From positions 1 to 52,072 of the forward strand of contig JAFGGA010000032.1 of NCBI GenBank assembly GCA_016930835.1: a stretch of DNA of 52,072 bases. Direction: 5' to 3'. Shown here piece after piece: positions 44,691 through 52,072 of this stretch (position 1 is the first letter of the stretch; each line of letters starts with the position of its first letter). The notes beneath the pieces were generated by a model, which had not been told where the DNA came from, made no database searches, and worked only from the letters and a program-made list of their open reading frames with translations. The position numbers were made by a program, and so were the translations under genes. The DNA comes from Deltaproteobacteria bacterium. Lineage in GTDB: Bacteria; Desulfobacterota; DSM-4660; Desulfatiglandales; HGW-15.

Positions 44691-47672
44691 ATGCATGCAA
44701 AAAGAATTATCTTCGAGGTGCTGCTATTTGGTATGTATCAGGTATTGAAGCACACGGCCAGGAAGTATCCGGCTTTCAGAGAACGGCTCAATGAACACAA
44801 CTGTCTAGTGCAGTTAAGGCTGAAGGATAAGTCCGCCGGAAGGTATTTGCAATTCGAAAATGGAAGGATAAAGTCGAAAAGGGGGCTTCACTCTCATCCC
44901 GACGCGGAGTTAATTTTTGATTCCGCGGATTCGGCGGTCCAAACATTCGCATCACCCCGGGATTTTCAGGGGCGAATCGACGCCGCGAAAAACTTCCGTT
45001 TTTTGCCTACAGGGCCCGAAGTTTTAACCACATGGTTTATGGAACTTCTCAGCCTGATGCAAAGCGCAAATGTCCTGCTAAAGGGAGACTATGGAATCGA
45101 TCTGGGCAACGGGGTGAAGAGGTATACAAACCTCACGACCGGAGGGCCCGTATTTGTCTATGTGAAAGGCGGAAGGATACTCAGGGTCACACCGATCGAG
45201 TTCGATGAATCCGATGCCCAGCCGTGGACGATAGAGGCCCGGGGGAAAAGTTTCACCCCTCCCCGGAAGGCAACCGTAAGCCAGTATGCGCTCGCGATAA
45301 AATCCATGGTCTACTCTCCTGATCGGCTTCTCTACCCGATGAAACGGATCGATTTTGACCCCGAAGGAGAACGAAATTGCCAGAATCGTGGCATCTCCGG
45401 GTATGAACGGATCACTTGGGATGAGGCGCTCGATATTGTTGCCAACGAGATCAGGAGGGTGAAGAAACAGTATGGGCCTGGGGCGATCTTCTCCAGCCAC
45501 GGCTCGCACCATATGCTAGGCAATATCGGTTATTGGTGTAGCGCCTTGGCAAGGCTGACGAACAGCATAGGGACAAGTATCTGTATCAATAACCCCGATA
45601 GCTGGGAAGGCTGGCATTGGGGGGCCGAACACCATTGGGGCAATTCCATGAGAGTCGGAGGCCTGGAGCCCTATGGTACCGTCGAGGACTGTCTCAAAGA
45701 ATGCGAGATGGTGGTATTCTGGTCGAGCGACCCCGAGTCAACGGGCGGTGTATATCACGCAATGGATGGTACGATTCGAAGATTCTGGCTGAAAGACTTG
45801 GGGATCAAAGTCGTACATATTGATCCTTATCTGAATCATACCGCCGGCTTGCTCGGGGGAAAATGGCTCGCGCCTAGACCGGGAGCGGGTAACGCCATGG
45901 CTCTGGCCATCGCCTACGTGTGGATGACCGAGGGGTTGTATGACAGAGATTATGTCGCCGAAAGAACGACGGGTTTCGAGAAGTGGCGCGAATATGTCCT
46001 CGGCAAGGAAGATGGGATACCTAAAACGCCAGAATGGCAGGAAGCTGAGACAGGCGTCGCCGCAAAGGATGTGAGGGCCCTTGCGAGGGAATGGGGTTCC
46101 AAGAGGACCTATCTTGGAGTAGGAGGACCGGGGAATATGGTGGGCGGGGCAGGTCGTGAAGCCACGGGCACTGAATGGGCCAGATCCATGGTATGTCTGA
46201 TGGCAATGCAAGGCCTCGGAAAACCAGGCGTGAATATGGGCAATCTCCAGTTCGCGACCCCACTAGATACGAAGTTTTTCTTTCCTGGTTATGCCGAGGG
46301 CGGTATGGGTGGAGATGTGTTCGGGATGAGCGAACTGATCCTCAATATGTATCAGAGAATGCCGCAGATGCCCACGCTGAATACGGTAAAACAACTCGTG
46401 CCCCGCTTGCGAATTCCTGAAGCTTTGAAGGGGGAGTCGATCGAGGCTTACATGACGGCTCACCTCACCACAAATGAACAATTTTTAAAATTCGGATACC
46501 CAGCACCCGGCCACTCGCCCATTAAACTGTACTACAAGTACGGAGGGTCATACATCGGTACGATGAATGACACCAATCGATTCGTCAAGTCCTACCGAAA
46601 TGATAAATTGGAATTCGTGGTTAATCAGTCGATCTGGAACGAAGGTGAGGCCAGGTTTGCGGACATTATTCTCCCGGCTTGCACGAACTTCGAGCGGTGG
46701 GATATAGGCGAGTCGGGAAATTGCGGGGGATTCAACCAAAACAGCTATCTCGGGCTCAACCATCGGCTGATGGTCATGCAGCATAAATGCATCGAGCCGA
46801 TTGGGGAATCCAAATCGGATTACGACATCTGTTATGAGATAGCAAAAAGGCTCGATCTTGGCCTTTATTATTCGGAAGGCATGAGTGACTATGATTGGTG
46901 TAGAAGATTATTCGATGGGACTGATCTTCCCAAGGTAATCAGTTGGAGAAAGTTTCTTCGAAAAGGCTACTATGTCGTTCCAGCCCCTTCAGAAGCTCGC
47001 CGCGATCCAGTCGCTATGCGATGGTATCAGGAGGGCAGAAAGAAGGACACTCCTGAGGCCCCGCCTGCTCCCTGCGACTATGTCGGGAATTGGCTGGAGG
47101 GAGTGGCAACCCAGACGGGTAAGATCGAATTCGAGTGTTCGAGCCTAAAGCGGTTTGACCCCAATGACCCGGAACGACCCACCATAACAAAGTTCATCCC
47201 TTCTTGGGAGGGAATACACACCACTGAGCTCTTTGAAAAGTTTCCGCTCCAGTTGATCACGCCGCATGCCAGGTATTCTTATCATACCCATCAGGATGGA
47301 AAAGATAGCTTTATCAACGATATTAAAGACCATCGTACTTTAATCGGAGGTTACTATTACTGGATTATCAGGTTGAACCCCGTGGATGCGGATGCGAGAT
47401 ACGTTACGGACGGAGATCTTGTGAAGGTTTACAACGATCGCGGCGCGGTGATCTGCGCAGCCCAGGTGACTAGGAGGGTTCGGCCAGGTGTCGTCCATTC
47501 TTACACTTCGTGTGCGAAATACGAACCCATCGGCGATCCCGGCTACTCTCCGGATCGCGGCGGATGTATGAACCTTCTTACTCCTAGCCGCAATATTATC
47601 AAACGATCCCATTCGCACGCAGCAAATTCCTGTCTTGTCCAGATTGAAAAATGGCAGGAGGAGGTGAAGTAA
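44691..47672 (+). CDS. SCP2-like domain fused to transhydroxylase-type molybdopterin large subunit
   Basis: 993 residues from the ATG at 44691 (AGGAGG seven bases upstream). Residues ~1-145 resemble an SCP2 sterol-carrier fold (LVQLRLKDKSAGRYLQFENG, HSHPDAELIFDSADS). From ~150 the protein closely follows the large subunit of pyrogallol-phloroglucinol transhydroxylase (AthL, DMSO-reductase family): GGPVFVYVKGGRILRVTPIE, ARGKSFTPPRKATV, NPDSWEGWHWG. It lacks an N-terminal Fe-S motif, as AthL does. Mo ligand Ser304 and neighbours Asp303/Trp305, His273, Tyr281 and Tyr534 match S175, D174/W176, H144, Y152 and Y404 of AthL (numbering from memory). AthL Arg153 is Trp282 here, so the substrate may differ. 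No Tat signal, hence cytoplasmic. Confidence 0.9.
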   Translation: MHAKRIIFEVLLFGMYQVLKHTARKYPAFRERLNEHNCLVQLRLKDKSAGRYLQFENGRIKSKRGLHSHPDAELIFDSADSAVQTFASPRDFQGRIDAAKNFRFLPTGPEVLTTWFMELLSLMQSANVLLKGDYGIDLGNGVKRYTNLTTGGPVFVYVKGGRILRVTPIEFDESDAQPWTIEARGKSFTPPRKATVSQYALAIKSMVYSPDRLLYPMKRIDFDPEGERNCQNRGISGYERITWDEALDIVANEIRRVKKQYGPGAIFSSHGSHHMLGNIGYWCSALARLTNSIGTSICINNPDSWEGWHWGAEHHWGNSMRVGGLEPYGTVEDCLKECEMVVFWSSDPESTGGVYHAMDGTIRRFWLKDLGIKVVHIDPYLNHTAGLLGGKWLAPRPGAGNAMALAIAYVWMTEGLYDRDYVAERTTGFEKWREYVLGKEDGIPKTPEWQEAETGVAAKDVRALAREWGSKRTYLGVGGPGNMVGGAGREATGTEWARSMVCLMAMQGLGKPGVNMGNLQFATPLDTKFFFPGYAEGGMGGDVFGMSELILNMYQRMPQMPTLNTVKQLVPRLRIPEALKGESIEAYMTAHLTTNEQFLKFGYPAPGHSPIKLYYKYGGSYIGTMNDTNRFVKSYRNDKLEFVVNQSIWNEGEARFADIILPACTNFERWDIGESGNCGGFNQNSYLGLNHRLMVMQHKCIEPIGESKSDYDICYEIAKRLDLGLYYSEGMSDYDWCRRLFDGTDLPKVISWRKFLRKGYYVVPAPSEARRDPVAMRWYQEGRKKDTPEAPPAPCDYVGNWLEGVATQTGKIEFECSSLKRFDPNDPERPTITKFIPSWEGIHTTELFEKFPLQLITPHARYSYHTHQDGKDSFINDIKDHRTLIGGYYYWIIRLNPVDADARYVTDGDLVKVYNDRGAVICAAQVTRRVRPGVVHSYTSCAKYEPIGDPGYSPDRGGCMNLLTPSRNIIKRSHSHAANSCLVQIEKWQEEVK

Positions 47673-47673
47673 T

Positions 47674-48513
47674 ATGAAGAAATGGCGAATGATCATCGAC
47701 GTGGAACGTTGTGAGGACTGCAATTGCTGCTATATGGCGTGTAAGGATGAACATTGCGACAATTCTTTTCCAGGGTACAGCCCGGGTCAACCGAAACATG
47801 GACATAGGTGGATCGAAATATTTCGCAAAGAGAGGGGAAAAGGTTCTTTGACGGATGTCTTCTATCTTCCCGTTCCGTGCATGCACTGCAACAATCCCCA
47901 ATGCATGACAAAGGCGAAGAACGGGGCTATCAAAAGGCGAAGTGACGGGATAATCCTGATCGATCCGGAAAAAGCACTGGGGCAAAAAGAACTGGTCGAC
48001 GCCTGCCCCTATGGAGCTATCTACTGGAATGATGAGATGAATATACCGCAGAAATGTACCTTCTGCGCCCATCTCATCAATGATAAGTGGAAGGCGCCAA
48101 GGTGTGTTCAGGCCTGTCCAACTGGCGCACTCCGGGCGGTGTGCGTCGAGGATGAAGAATTCCGGGAGATAATTGACAAGGAAGGCTTGGCCCCCTACAA
48201 ACCGGAGTTGGGAACCGATCCGAACGTCTTTTACAAGAACCTTGACCGATTCACTAAGGCTTTTATAGCCGCCAGCGTTGCCAAGAGGGTCGATGGCATA
48301 TCGGACTGTGCGGAAGGCGCGCATGTGACATTGATCAAGGACGGGAAGAAGATCGGGGAGTTAATTACGGACAACTATGGTGATTTTAAGTTCGACGGCC
48401 TGGAAGAGAATAGTGGTGCTTACACAATCTCGATAGAAGCGGACGGATTCAGGGAGAAGACCATGGAAGTCCACCTGACAGAGAGCATCTATATGGGTGA
48501 CATTTACTTGTAA
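47674..48513 (+). CDS. Transhydroxylase-type Fe-S small subunit
   Basis: 279 residues. Cysteine groups CEDCNCCYMAC, CMHCNNPQC, CPYG, CTFC and CVQACPTGAL would hold three [4Fe-4S] clusters, and HRWIEIFRKERGKG follows the AthS pattern. Residues ~210-279 form a transthyretin/Cna-B-like beta domain (AHVTLIKDGKKIGELITDNY to IYL), the same unusual C-terminal domain found in the AthS subunit of Pelobacter acidigallici. This makes the pair a true transhydroxylase-type complex rather than a general molybdoenzyme. It starts one base after the large-subunit stop with GGAGGTG upstream. Confidence 0.92.
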   Translation: MKKWRMIIDVERCEDCNCCYMACKDEHCDNSFPGYSPGQPKHGHRWIEIFRKERGKGSLTDVFYLPVPCMHCNNPQCMTKAKNGAIKRRSDGIILIDPEKALGQKELVDACPYGAIYWNDEMNIPQKCTFCAHLINDKWKAPRCVQACPTGALRAVCVEDEEFREIIDKEGLAPYKPELGTDPNVFYKNLDRFTKAFIAASVAKRVDGISDCAEGAHVTLIKDGKKIGELITDNYGDFKFDGLEENSGAYTISIEADGFREKTMEVHLTESIYMGDIYL

Positions 48514-48707
48514 AAGGATTGTCTGTTCATATATTCCCGGAGAAGGAGGCACCGAAGCTCTTGATTATAAGCTGTCTTTATTCATAACCGGGACTCAACT
48601 CAAGGTGGATGGCGTAACCACCACCCAGTGATGTTTTACTACTGGCGAAACCACAGACTTGAAAAGAAAGGTAACACTTTAGCTGTTTTCACAATATCTA
48701 AACAACT

Positions 48708-48735
48708 GGATTCCGCGATCAAGTCGCGGAATGAC
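48708..48735 (+). repeat. REP-like palindrome, locus C, copy 1
   Basis: Identical 28-base unit to 308-335, in the gap between the transhydroxylase and gldA genes. The rest of this 417-base gap (48514-48930) has no gene; a GC-rich segment (GGGCGCGGCGCAGGCAGG) lies between the two copies. Confidence 0.8.
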
Positions 48736-48839
48736 CTGTCTACCGCGTCGGGCGCGGCGCAGGCAGGCGGAAAAGGGGAAATCATAAGAAAAAAATAAGA
48801 TGCGTGCTTCATAAAGATGCAGCGATAGTAAAATCGAAC

Positions 48840-48867
48840 GTCATTCCGCGACTTGATCGCGGAATCC
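48840..48867 (-). repeat. REP-like palindrome, locus C, copy 2 (inverted)
   Basis: Exact inverse of the unit at 48708-48735; the two point at each other across ~104 bases. The pair could form a large stem in RNA and may separate the transhydroxylase and gldA messages. Confidence 0.8.
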
Positions 48868-48930
48868 AAATTTTGCATCTCATCATTTTCAAAGGGCTAA
48901 ACTAGCACAAAGAAAGGAGACTTTTCGACG

Positions 48931-50037
48931 ATGTATAGCATAATGATAGCCCCAGGCAGATATGTACAAGGTCCCGGCGTGCTCGACAAGATCGGGGATC
49001 ATATACGTCACCTGGGTGACAAGGTGTTCTTCATCGGGGGACCTACGGCCATTGAAATCGTGAAACAAAAGGCCGGCGAAAACCTTAAAGAGAATGAAAT
49101 GAAATTTCATTTTGAGCCCTTTACGGGCGAGTGCACAAGGGCGAGCGCGGCCGCGCTCACCGAAAAGGCGAAGTCATTTGGTGCTCAGGTCATCGTCGGG
49201 ACCGGTGGTGGAAGGACCATCGATACGGCCAAGGCCGTGTCCCACGAGCTTGCTTGTTTTCTGGTCATCGCGCCGACCGTGGCCTCCAACGATGCCCCTT
49301 GCAGTGCTCTGTCCGTCCAGTATGATGAAAACCATATGCTCGACCGTTTTCTGATCCTGAGACGGAACCCTGATGTGGTGCTGGTGGATTCACGGGTCAT
49401 CGTGCAGGCCCCGACGCGGTATTTCGTGGCGGGTATGGGGGATGCGCTCGCTACCTGGTTTGAGGCATTTACCTGTACGAAGTCCATGGCGAAAAACCTC
49501 CCCGGTGGGGTGAGTACGGCGGCGGCCCTCAATCTGGCCAGGCTCTGCTTCGACACCTTGATGGAATATGGGGTCTCCGCCAAACTGGCTGTGGACGATA
49601 ATGCGCTTACCCCTGCAGTGGAGCGGGTTATAGAAGCCAATACCCTGTTGAGCGGCCTGGGATTTGAGAGTTCAGGACTTGCCGCGGCCCATGGAATTCA
49701 TGAAGGGCTCCATGTCCTGGAGGGCGCGGGCGATAAACTCCATGGAGAATTGGTGGCCTTTGGAACGCTTGCTCAGATGGTCTTTGAGAATTACGACAGG
49801 AAGGAAATCGATCGCGTGTTGACCTTCTGCCATGATGTCGGTCTTCCCGTCACATTGGAACACTTAGGGGTCAAGGACGCCTCCCCAGAAAAGATATTGA
49901 AGGCAGCAGAAGTGTCCTGTATGGAAGGTTTGACCACGCATAACTCATATCTTGAAATCAATCCGGAACGGATTCTGGGGGCCATTCTGGGTGCCAATGC
50001 CCTGGGCAAGGCCTTCTTAAAGTCACTTGAAGCGTAA
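48931..50037 (+). CDS. gldA: Glycerol dehydrogenase
   Basis: 368 residues, the length of GldA (iron-containing alcohol dehydrogenase superfamily, Zn-dependent). It oxidises glycerol to dihydroxyacetone with NAD, or the reverse. The NAD loop is GTGGGRTIDTAKAV. Metal ligands are Asp in GMGDALATWFEA, His in GLAAAHGIHEGL and His in LHGELVAFGTL. AGGAG precedes the ATG. It could serve the glycerol genes 13 kb upstream, or handle a hydroxy-ketone made in the ring-degradation cluster it sits in. The sequence favours glycerol; the location leaves the second option open. Confidence 0.88.
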   Translation: MYSIMIAPGRYVQGPGVLDKIGDHIRHLGDKVFFIGGPTAIEIVKQKAGENLKENEMKFHFEPFTGECTRASAAALTEKAKSFGAQVIVGTGGGRTIDTAKAVSHELACFLVIAPTVASNDAPCSALSVQYDENHMLDRFLILRRNPDVVLVDSRVIVQAPTRYFVAGMGDALATWFEAFTCTKSMAKNLPGGVSTAAALNLARLCFDTLMEYGVSAKLAVDDNALTPAVERVIEANTLLSGLGFESSGLAAAHGIHEGLHVLEGAGDKLHGELVAFGTLAQMVFENYDRKEIDRVLTFCHDVGLPVTLEHLGVKDASPEKILKAAEVSCMEGLTTHNSYLEINPERILGAILGANALGKAFLKSLEA

Positions 50038-50109
50038 GCCGGTTCACCGCTTGAGGACAGGCAAGGTTTCGACCAGTGCCGGCTCTTCGGATCTGGAGGA
50101 AATGAACGG

Positions 50110-51222
50110 ATGGGAAAGGTTCATGTTGTCATAGACGGCCGTGAGGTAACCGGGGAGAAAGGGGAGACCATCCTTAAGGTAGCGAGACGAGAGGGTGTGG
50201 ATATCCCTACTTTGTGCCACCGGGAGGAGATAACCCCCAGCGGGGTTTGCAGAATCTGTGTCGTCGAGGTGGAAGGCTTATCCAGACTGGTCGCCTCCTG
50301 CCATACCCCGATCTCCGATGGGATGATCATACATACGGCCTCACCCAAGGTGCTTCTATCCAGGCGGGTAACATTGGAGTTGCTCATGGCAGGGCATAGC
50401 GGTTCGTGTGTCGAGGACCCGCTCGCGGATTCATGTGAGTTGCACCAGTTAGCCTCCAAGATGGAGATGGGTCCTCCACGGTTTTCCGTGAAGCATCCGA
50501 GGATCTACCCAATGGAGGTAAACAACCCGTATGTGGTGAGGGATCTCTCCAAATGCATTCTATGCAGGCGTTGTGTGGGGGCGTGCGATGAAGTGGCACA
50601 ACAGTCTGTTTTCTCTATCGGGTATCGAGGGGTCCACCATAAGATTATTGTTGGTGCGGACGGTCCCCTCGATTGTGAAGTGTGCCGGGACTGTGGTGTA
50701 TGCATCGATTTCTGCCCCACAAACGCCTTGAAACCGGCCGCTGGAAGAGGTCATCCCGATGTACCGAATGCGGCCTGGAACAAAGGGGGGTCGCGTTCGA
50801 TGGAAAGGCCCTCGATGCGGAAAGGCCTGCTGGAGGAACTGAAAAAGGAGCAGATCGAATGCCGGTTTGTAAGCGAGGCGGCAATGGCGCGGCTCAAGGA
50901 GCATTTTCACACCACACTCGGTGAAGTCTACGGCCTGACCACTTTTTACTCTTTCCTGTCCACTAAACCCACCGGCAGAAATATCATCAGGGTCTGCAAG
51001 AGTCTCCCGTGTTTTCTGAAGAACGGCATCTTGCTCCTGAAAGCCATCAAAAAGGCCATTGGAATCGGCCCCGGGGAAACCACGGTAGACGGGAGGTTTT
51101 CACTGGAACTTACGAACTGCATTGGGGCATGCGACAGGGCCCCGGCGATCATGGTGAATCACGACGTATATGGGGATGTCACGGAAGAGAAAATCCCCGG
51201 GATTCTGGAGGACTACAAATGA
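50110..51222 (+). CDS. Fusion of NuoG-like N-terminal Fe-S domains and NuoE-like domain
   Basis: 370 residues. Residues 1-80 are a [2Fe-2S] ferredoxin domain (PTLCHREEITPSGVCRIC). Residues ~95-115 match the His-Cys [4Fe-4S] segment, but the second Cys is Asp (HSGSCVEDPLADSC). Residues ~150-215 hold two [4Fe-4S] motifs (CILCRRCVGAC and CEVCRDCGVC-IDFC). From ~255 the chain is NuoE-like, with FVSEAAMARLKEHF, VYGLTTFYSF and [2Fe-2S] Cys in VCKSLPC and NCIGACDRAP. It resembles subunits of soluble NAD-linked formate dehydrogenases, hydrogenases and flavin-based bifurcating complexes. The NuoF-like gene follows at 18 bases. It probably couples NADH to the reductase of the cluster. Confidence 0.85.
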   Translation: MGKVHVVIDGREVTGEKGETILKVARREGVDIPTLCHREEITPSGVCRICVVEVEGLSRLVASCHTPISDGMIIHTASPKVLLSRRVTLELLMAGHSGSCVEDPLADSCELHQLASKMEMGPPRFSVKHPRIYPMEVNNPYVVRDLSKCILCRRCVGACDEVAQQSVFSIGYRGVHHKIIVGADGPLDCEVCRDCGVCIDFCPTNALKPAAGRGHPDVPNAAWNKGGSRSMERPSMRKGLLEELKKEQIECRFVSEAAMARLKEHFHTTLGEVYGLTTFYSFLSTKPTGRNIIRVCKSLPCFLKNGILLLKAIKKAIGIGPGETTVDGRFSLELTNCIGACDRAPAIMVNHDVYGDVTEEKIPGILEDYK

Positions 51223-51240
51223 TAGGGTTGGGAGGTGAAT

Positions 51241-52072
51241 GTGCCTGAAAGAAAATTGGTGCTGAGACACTGCGGGAAAATCGATCCGGAGGATATTTCT
51301 ACTTACCTGGCCTCAGGGGGCTTCCAGGGGTTGAAAAGGGCGCGGGATGAGATGTCGCCAGCGGAAGTGGTTGAGGAAGTGAAGGCCTCTGGCCTTCGAG
51401 GAAGGGGTGGTGCGGGTTTTTCTTGCGGTGTCAAGTGGGAGATGGTAGCCACATCTGAGAGTCCTGAAAAATTTTTTATTTGCAATGCCGATGAAGGTGA
51501 GGTTGGGACTTTCAAGGACAGGATCATGCTTGAAAAGGATGCTTTCAGCCTTATGGAGGGGATCCTGATCGCCTGTTACGCACTCGGGGTTGGGCATGCC
51601 TTTCTTTACCTGCGAGAGGAGTACTCCTTTTTGGCGGGGAGGCTGCAAAAGGCCATAGATCAGGCTACGCGCGAAGGATTTTGTGACGGAACGGTGATCG
51701 AAATGGTGGAGGGTGCGGGAGCCTATGTCTGCGGCGAAGAGAGCGCCCTCATGGAATCCATTGAAGGAAAAAGGGGAGAACCCCGGTATAGGCCCCCCTT
51801 CCCTACGGATCAGGGACTCTTCGGTAAACCTACTGTTGTGAACAACGTGGAGACGTTGATGAACATCCCCTGGATCATCACTCACGGCGCCGGTGCCTTC
51901 AAGCAGATTGGAGTGGAGAAGAATTCCGGCACCAAGGTTTTTTGCGTCATCGGCGATGTGGAAAGACCCGGCGTTTATGAACTGGCCCTGGGGAGCACGG
52001 TTGAGGAACTCGTACTGGAACATGCAGGAGCCCGGGACGTGCGGATGGTCCAGGTGGGGGGAGGCGGCGGAC
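51241..52072 (+). CDS. NuoF-like NADH-binding flavoprotein (runs off the window)
   Basis: 277 codons are visible and the frame is open at the window end. The start is GTG with GGAGGT upstream. Motifs of the 51-kDa subunit: GLRGRGGAGFSCGVKWEM (NADH/FMN loop), NADEGEVGTFKDR, GAYVCGEESALMESIEGKRG and VNNVETLMN. The C-terminal Cys motif for the N3 cluster lies beyond the window. It binds FMN and takes electrons from NADH, passing them to the Fe-S clusters of the preceding fusion protein. Which complex it belongs to depends on the genes that follow. Confidence 0.9.
   Translation, partial: MPERKLVLRHCGKIDPEDISTYLASGGFQGLKRARDEMSPAEVVEEVKASGLRGRGGAGFSCGVKWEMVATSESPEKFFICNADEGEVGTFKDRIMLEKDAFSLMEGILIACYALGVGHAFLYLREEYSFLAGRLQKAIDQATREGFCDGTVIEMVEGAGAYVCGEESALMESIEGKRGEPRYRPPFPTDQGLFGKPTVVNNVETLMNIPWIITHGAGAFKQIGVEKNSGTKVFCVIGDVERPGVYELALGSTVEELVLEHAGARDVRMVQVGGGGG

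Noticed and set aside
45078-46784. Long antisense frames opposite the transhydroxylase large subunit
   Set aside because: They mirror the codon pattern of a strongly supported gene and have no motif of their own.

Overview
The window looks like a chromosomal segment of an anaerobic, Gram-negative deltaproteobacterium (Desulfobacterota; a sulfate reducer or syntroph is the best guess). This is inferred from gene content. Outer-membrane biogenesis genes (two SurA/PpiC-type chaperones, a LolB-like lipoprotein, a RodZ-like protein) occur with strictly anaerobic enzymes (anaerobic glycerol-3-phosphate dehydrogenase, a transhydroxylase-type molybdoenzyme, NuoE/F/G-like iron-sulfur/flavin subunits). 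No rRNA, tRNA, CRISPR array, intact transposase or prophage was seen.

Layout. 1-1007 is a gene-free patchwork of palindromic repeats. 1008-10431 is a housekeeping block on the + strand: a shrunken FAD-oxidase gene overlapping mfd, two peptidyl-prolyl isomerases, a rodZ-like gene, tyrS and rpoH. 10505-16206 continues on + with a TPR lipoprotein, a LolB-like lipoprotein, an Nfu N-terminal domain protein, a Cys-rich methyltransferase-like protein and an overlapping FHA/metallo-beta-lactamase pair. 16214-18654 on the minus strand holds a decayed alcohol dehydrogenase, a HEAT protein, a DUF3795 protein and a WYL regulator, divergent from a hybrid histidine kinase. 21602-27000 is worn accessory DNA: a phospholipase C-like protein, an internally deleted URO-D gene plus glutaredoxin, a Phd/RelE toxin-antitoxin pair, a class III CoA-transferase, and a vapBC operon destroyed by mutation and by insertion of a ~355-bp mobile repeat. 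27018-35416 carries a PHP-helicase fusion and glpA-glpB-glpK. 35568-36970 (minus) holds a DUF2333 protein and a broken four-helix-bundle gene.

The most interesting part is 37200-52072. It encodes an old-yellow-enzyme-type reductase, a double-hotdog MaoC protein, a MerR-TetR hybrid regulator, a crotonase with the catalytic residues of the beta-diketone hydrolase 6-oxocamphor hydrolase, an acyl-CoA ligase, and both subunits of a pyrogallol-phloroglucinol transhydroxylase-like molybdoenzyme whose large subunit has an extra N-terminal SCP2-like domain. These are followed by a glycerol dehydrogenase and NuoG/E- and NuoF-like subunits. Together they read as an anaerobic ring-opening pathway for a polyhydroxylated aromatic or cyclic diketone: hydroxyl transfer, ring reduction, retro-Claisen ring cleavage, CoA activation, hydration/dehydration. 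A consensus sigma-70 promoter and three related 18-bp palindromes, placed before the reductase gene and before the regulator gene, suggest one regulon under the hybrid regulator. Substrate and pathway order are inference.

The window also shows several families of small non-autonomous palindromic repeats and an unusual set of genes that keep both ends but have lost their middles.
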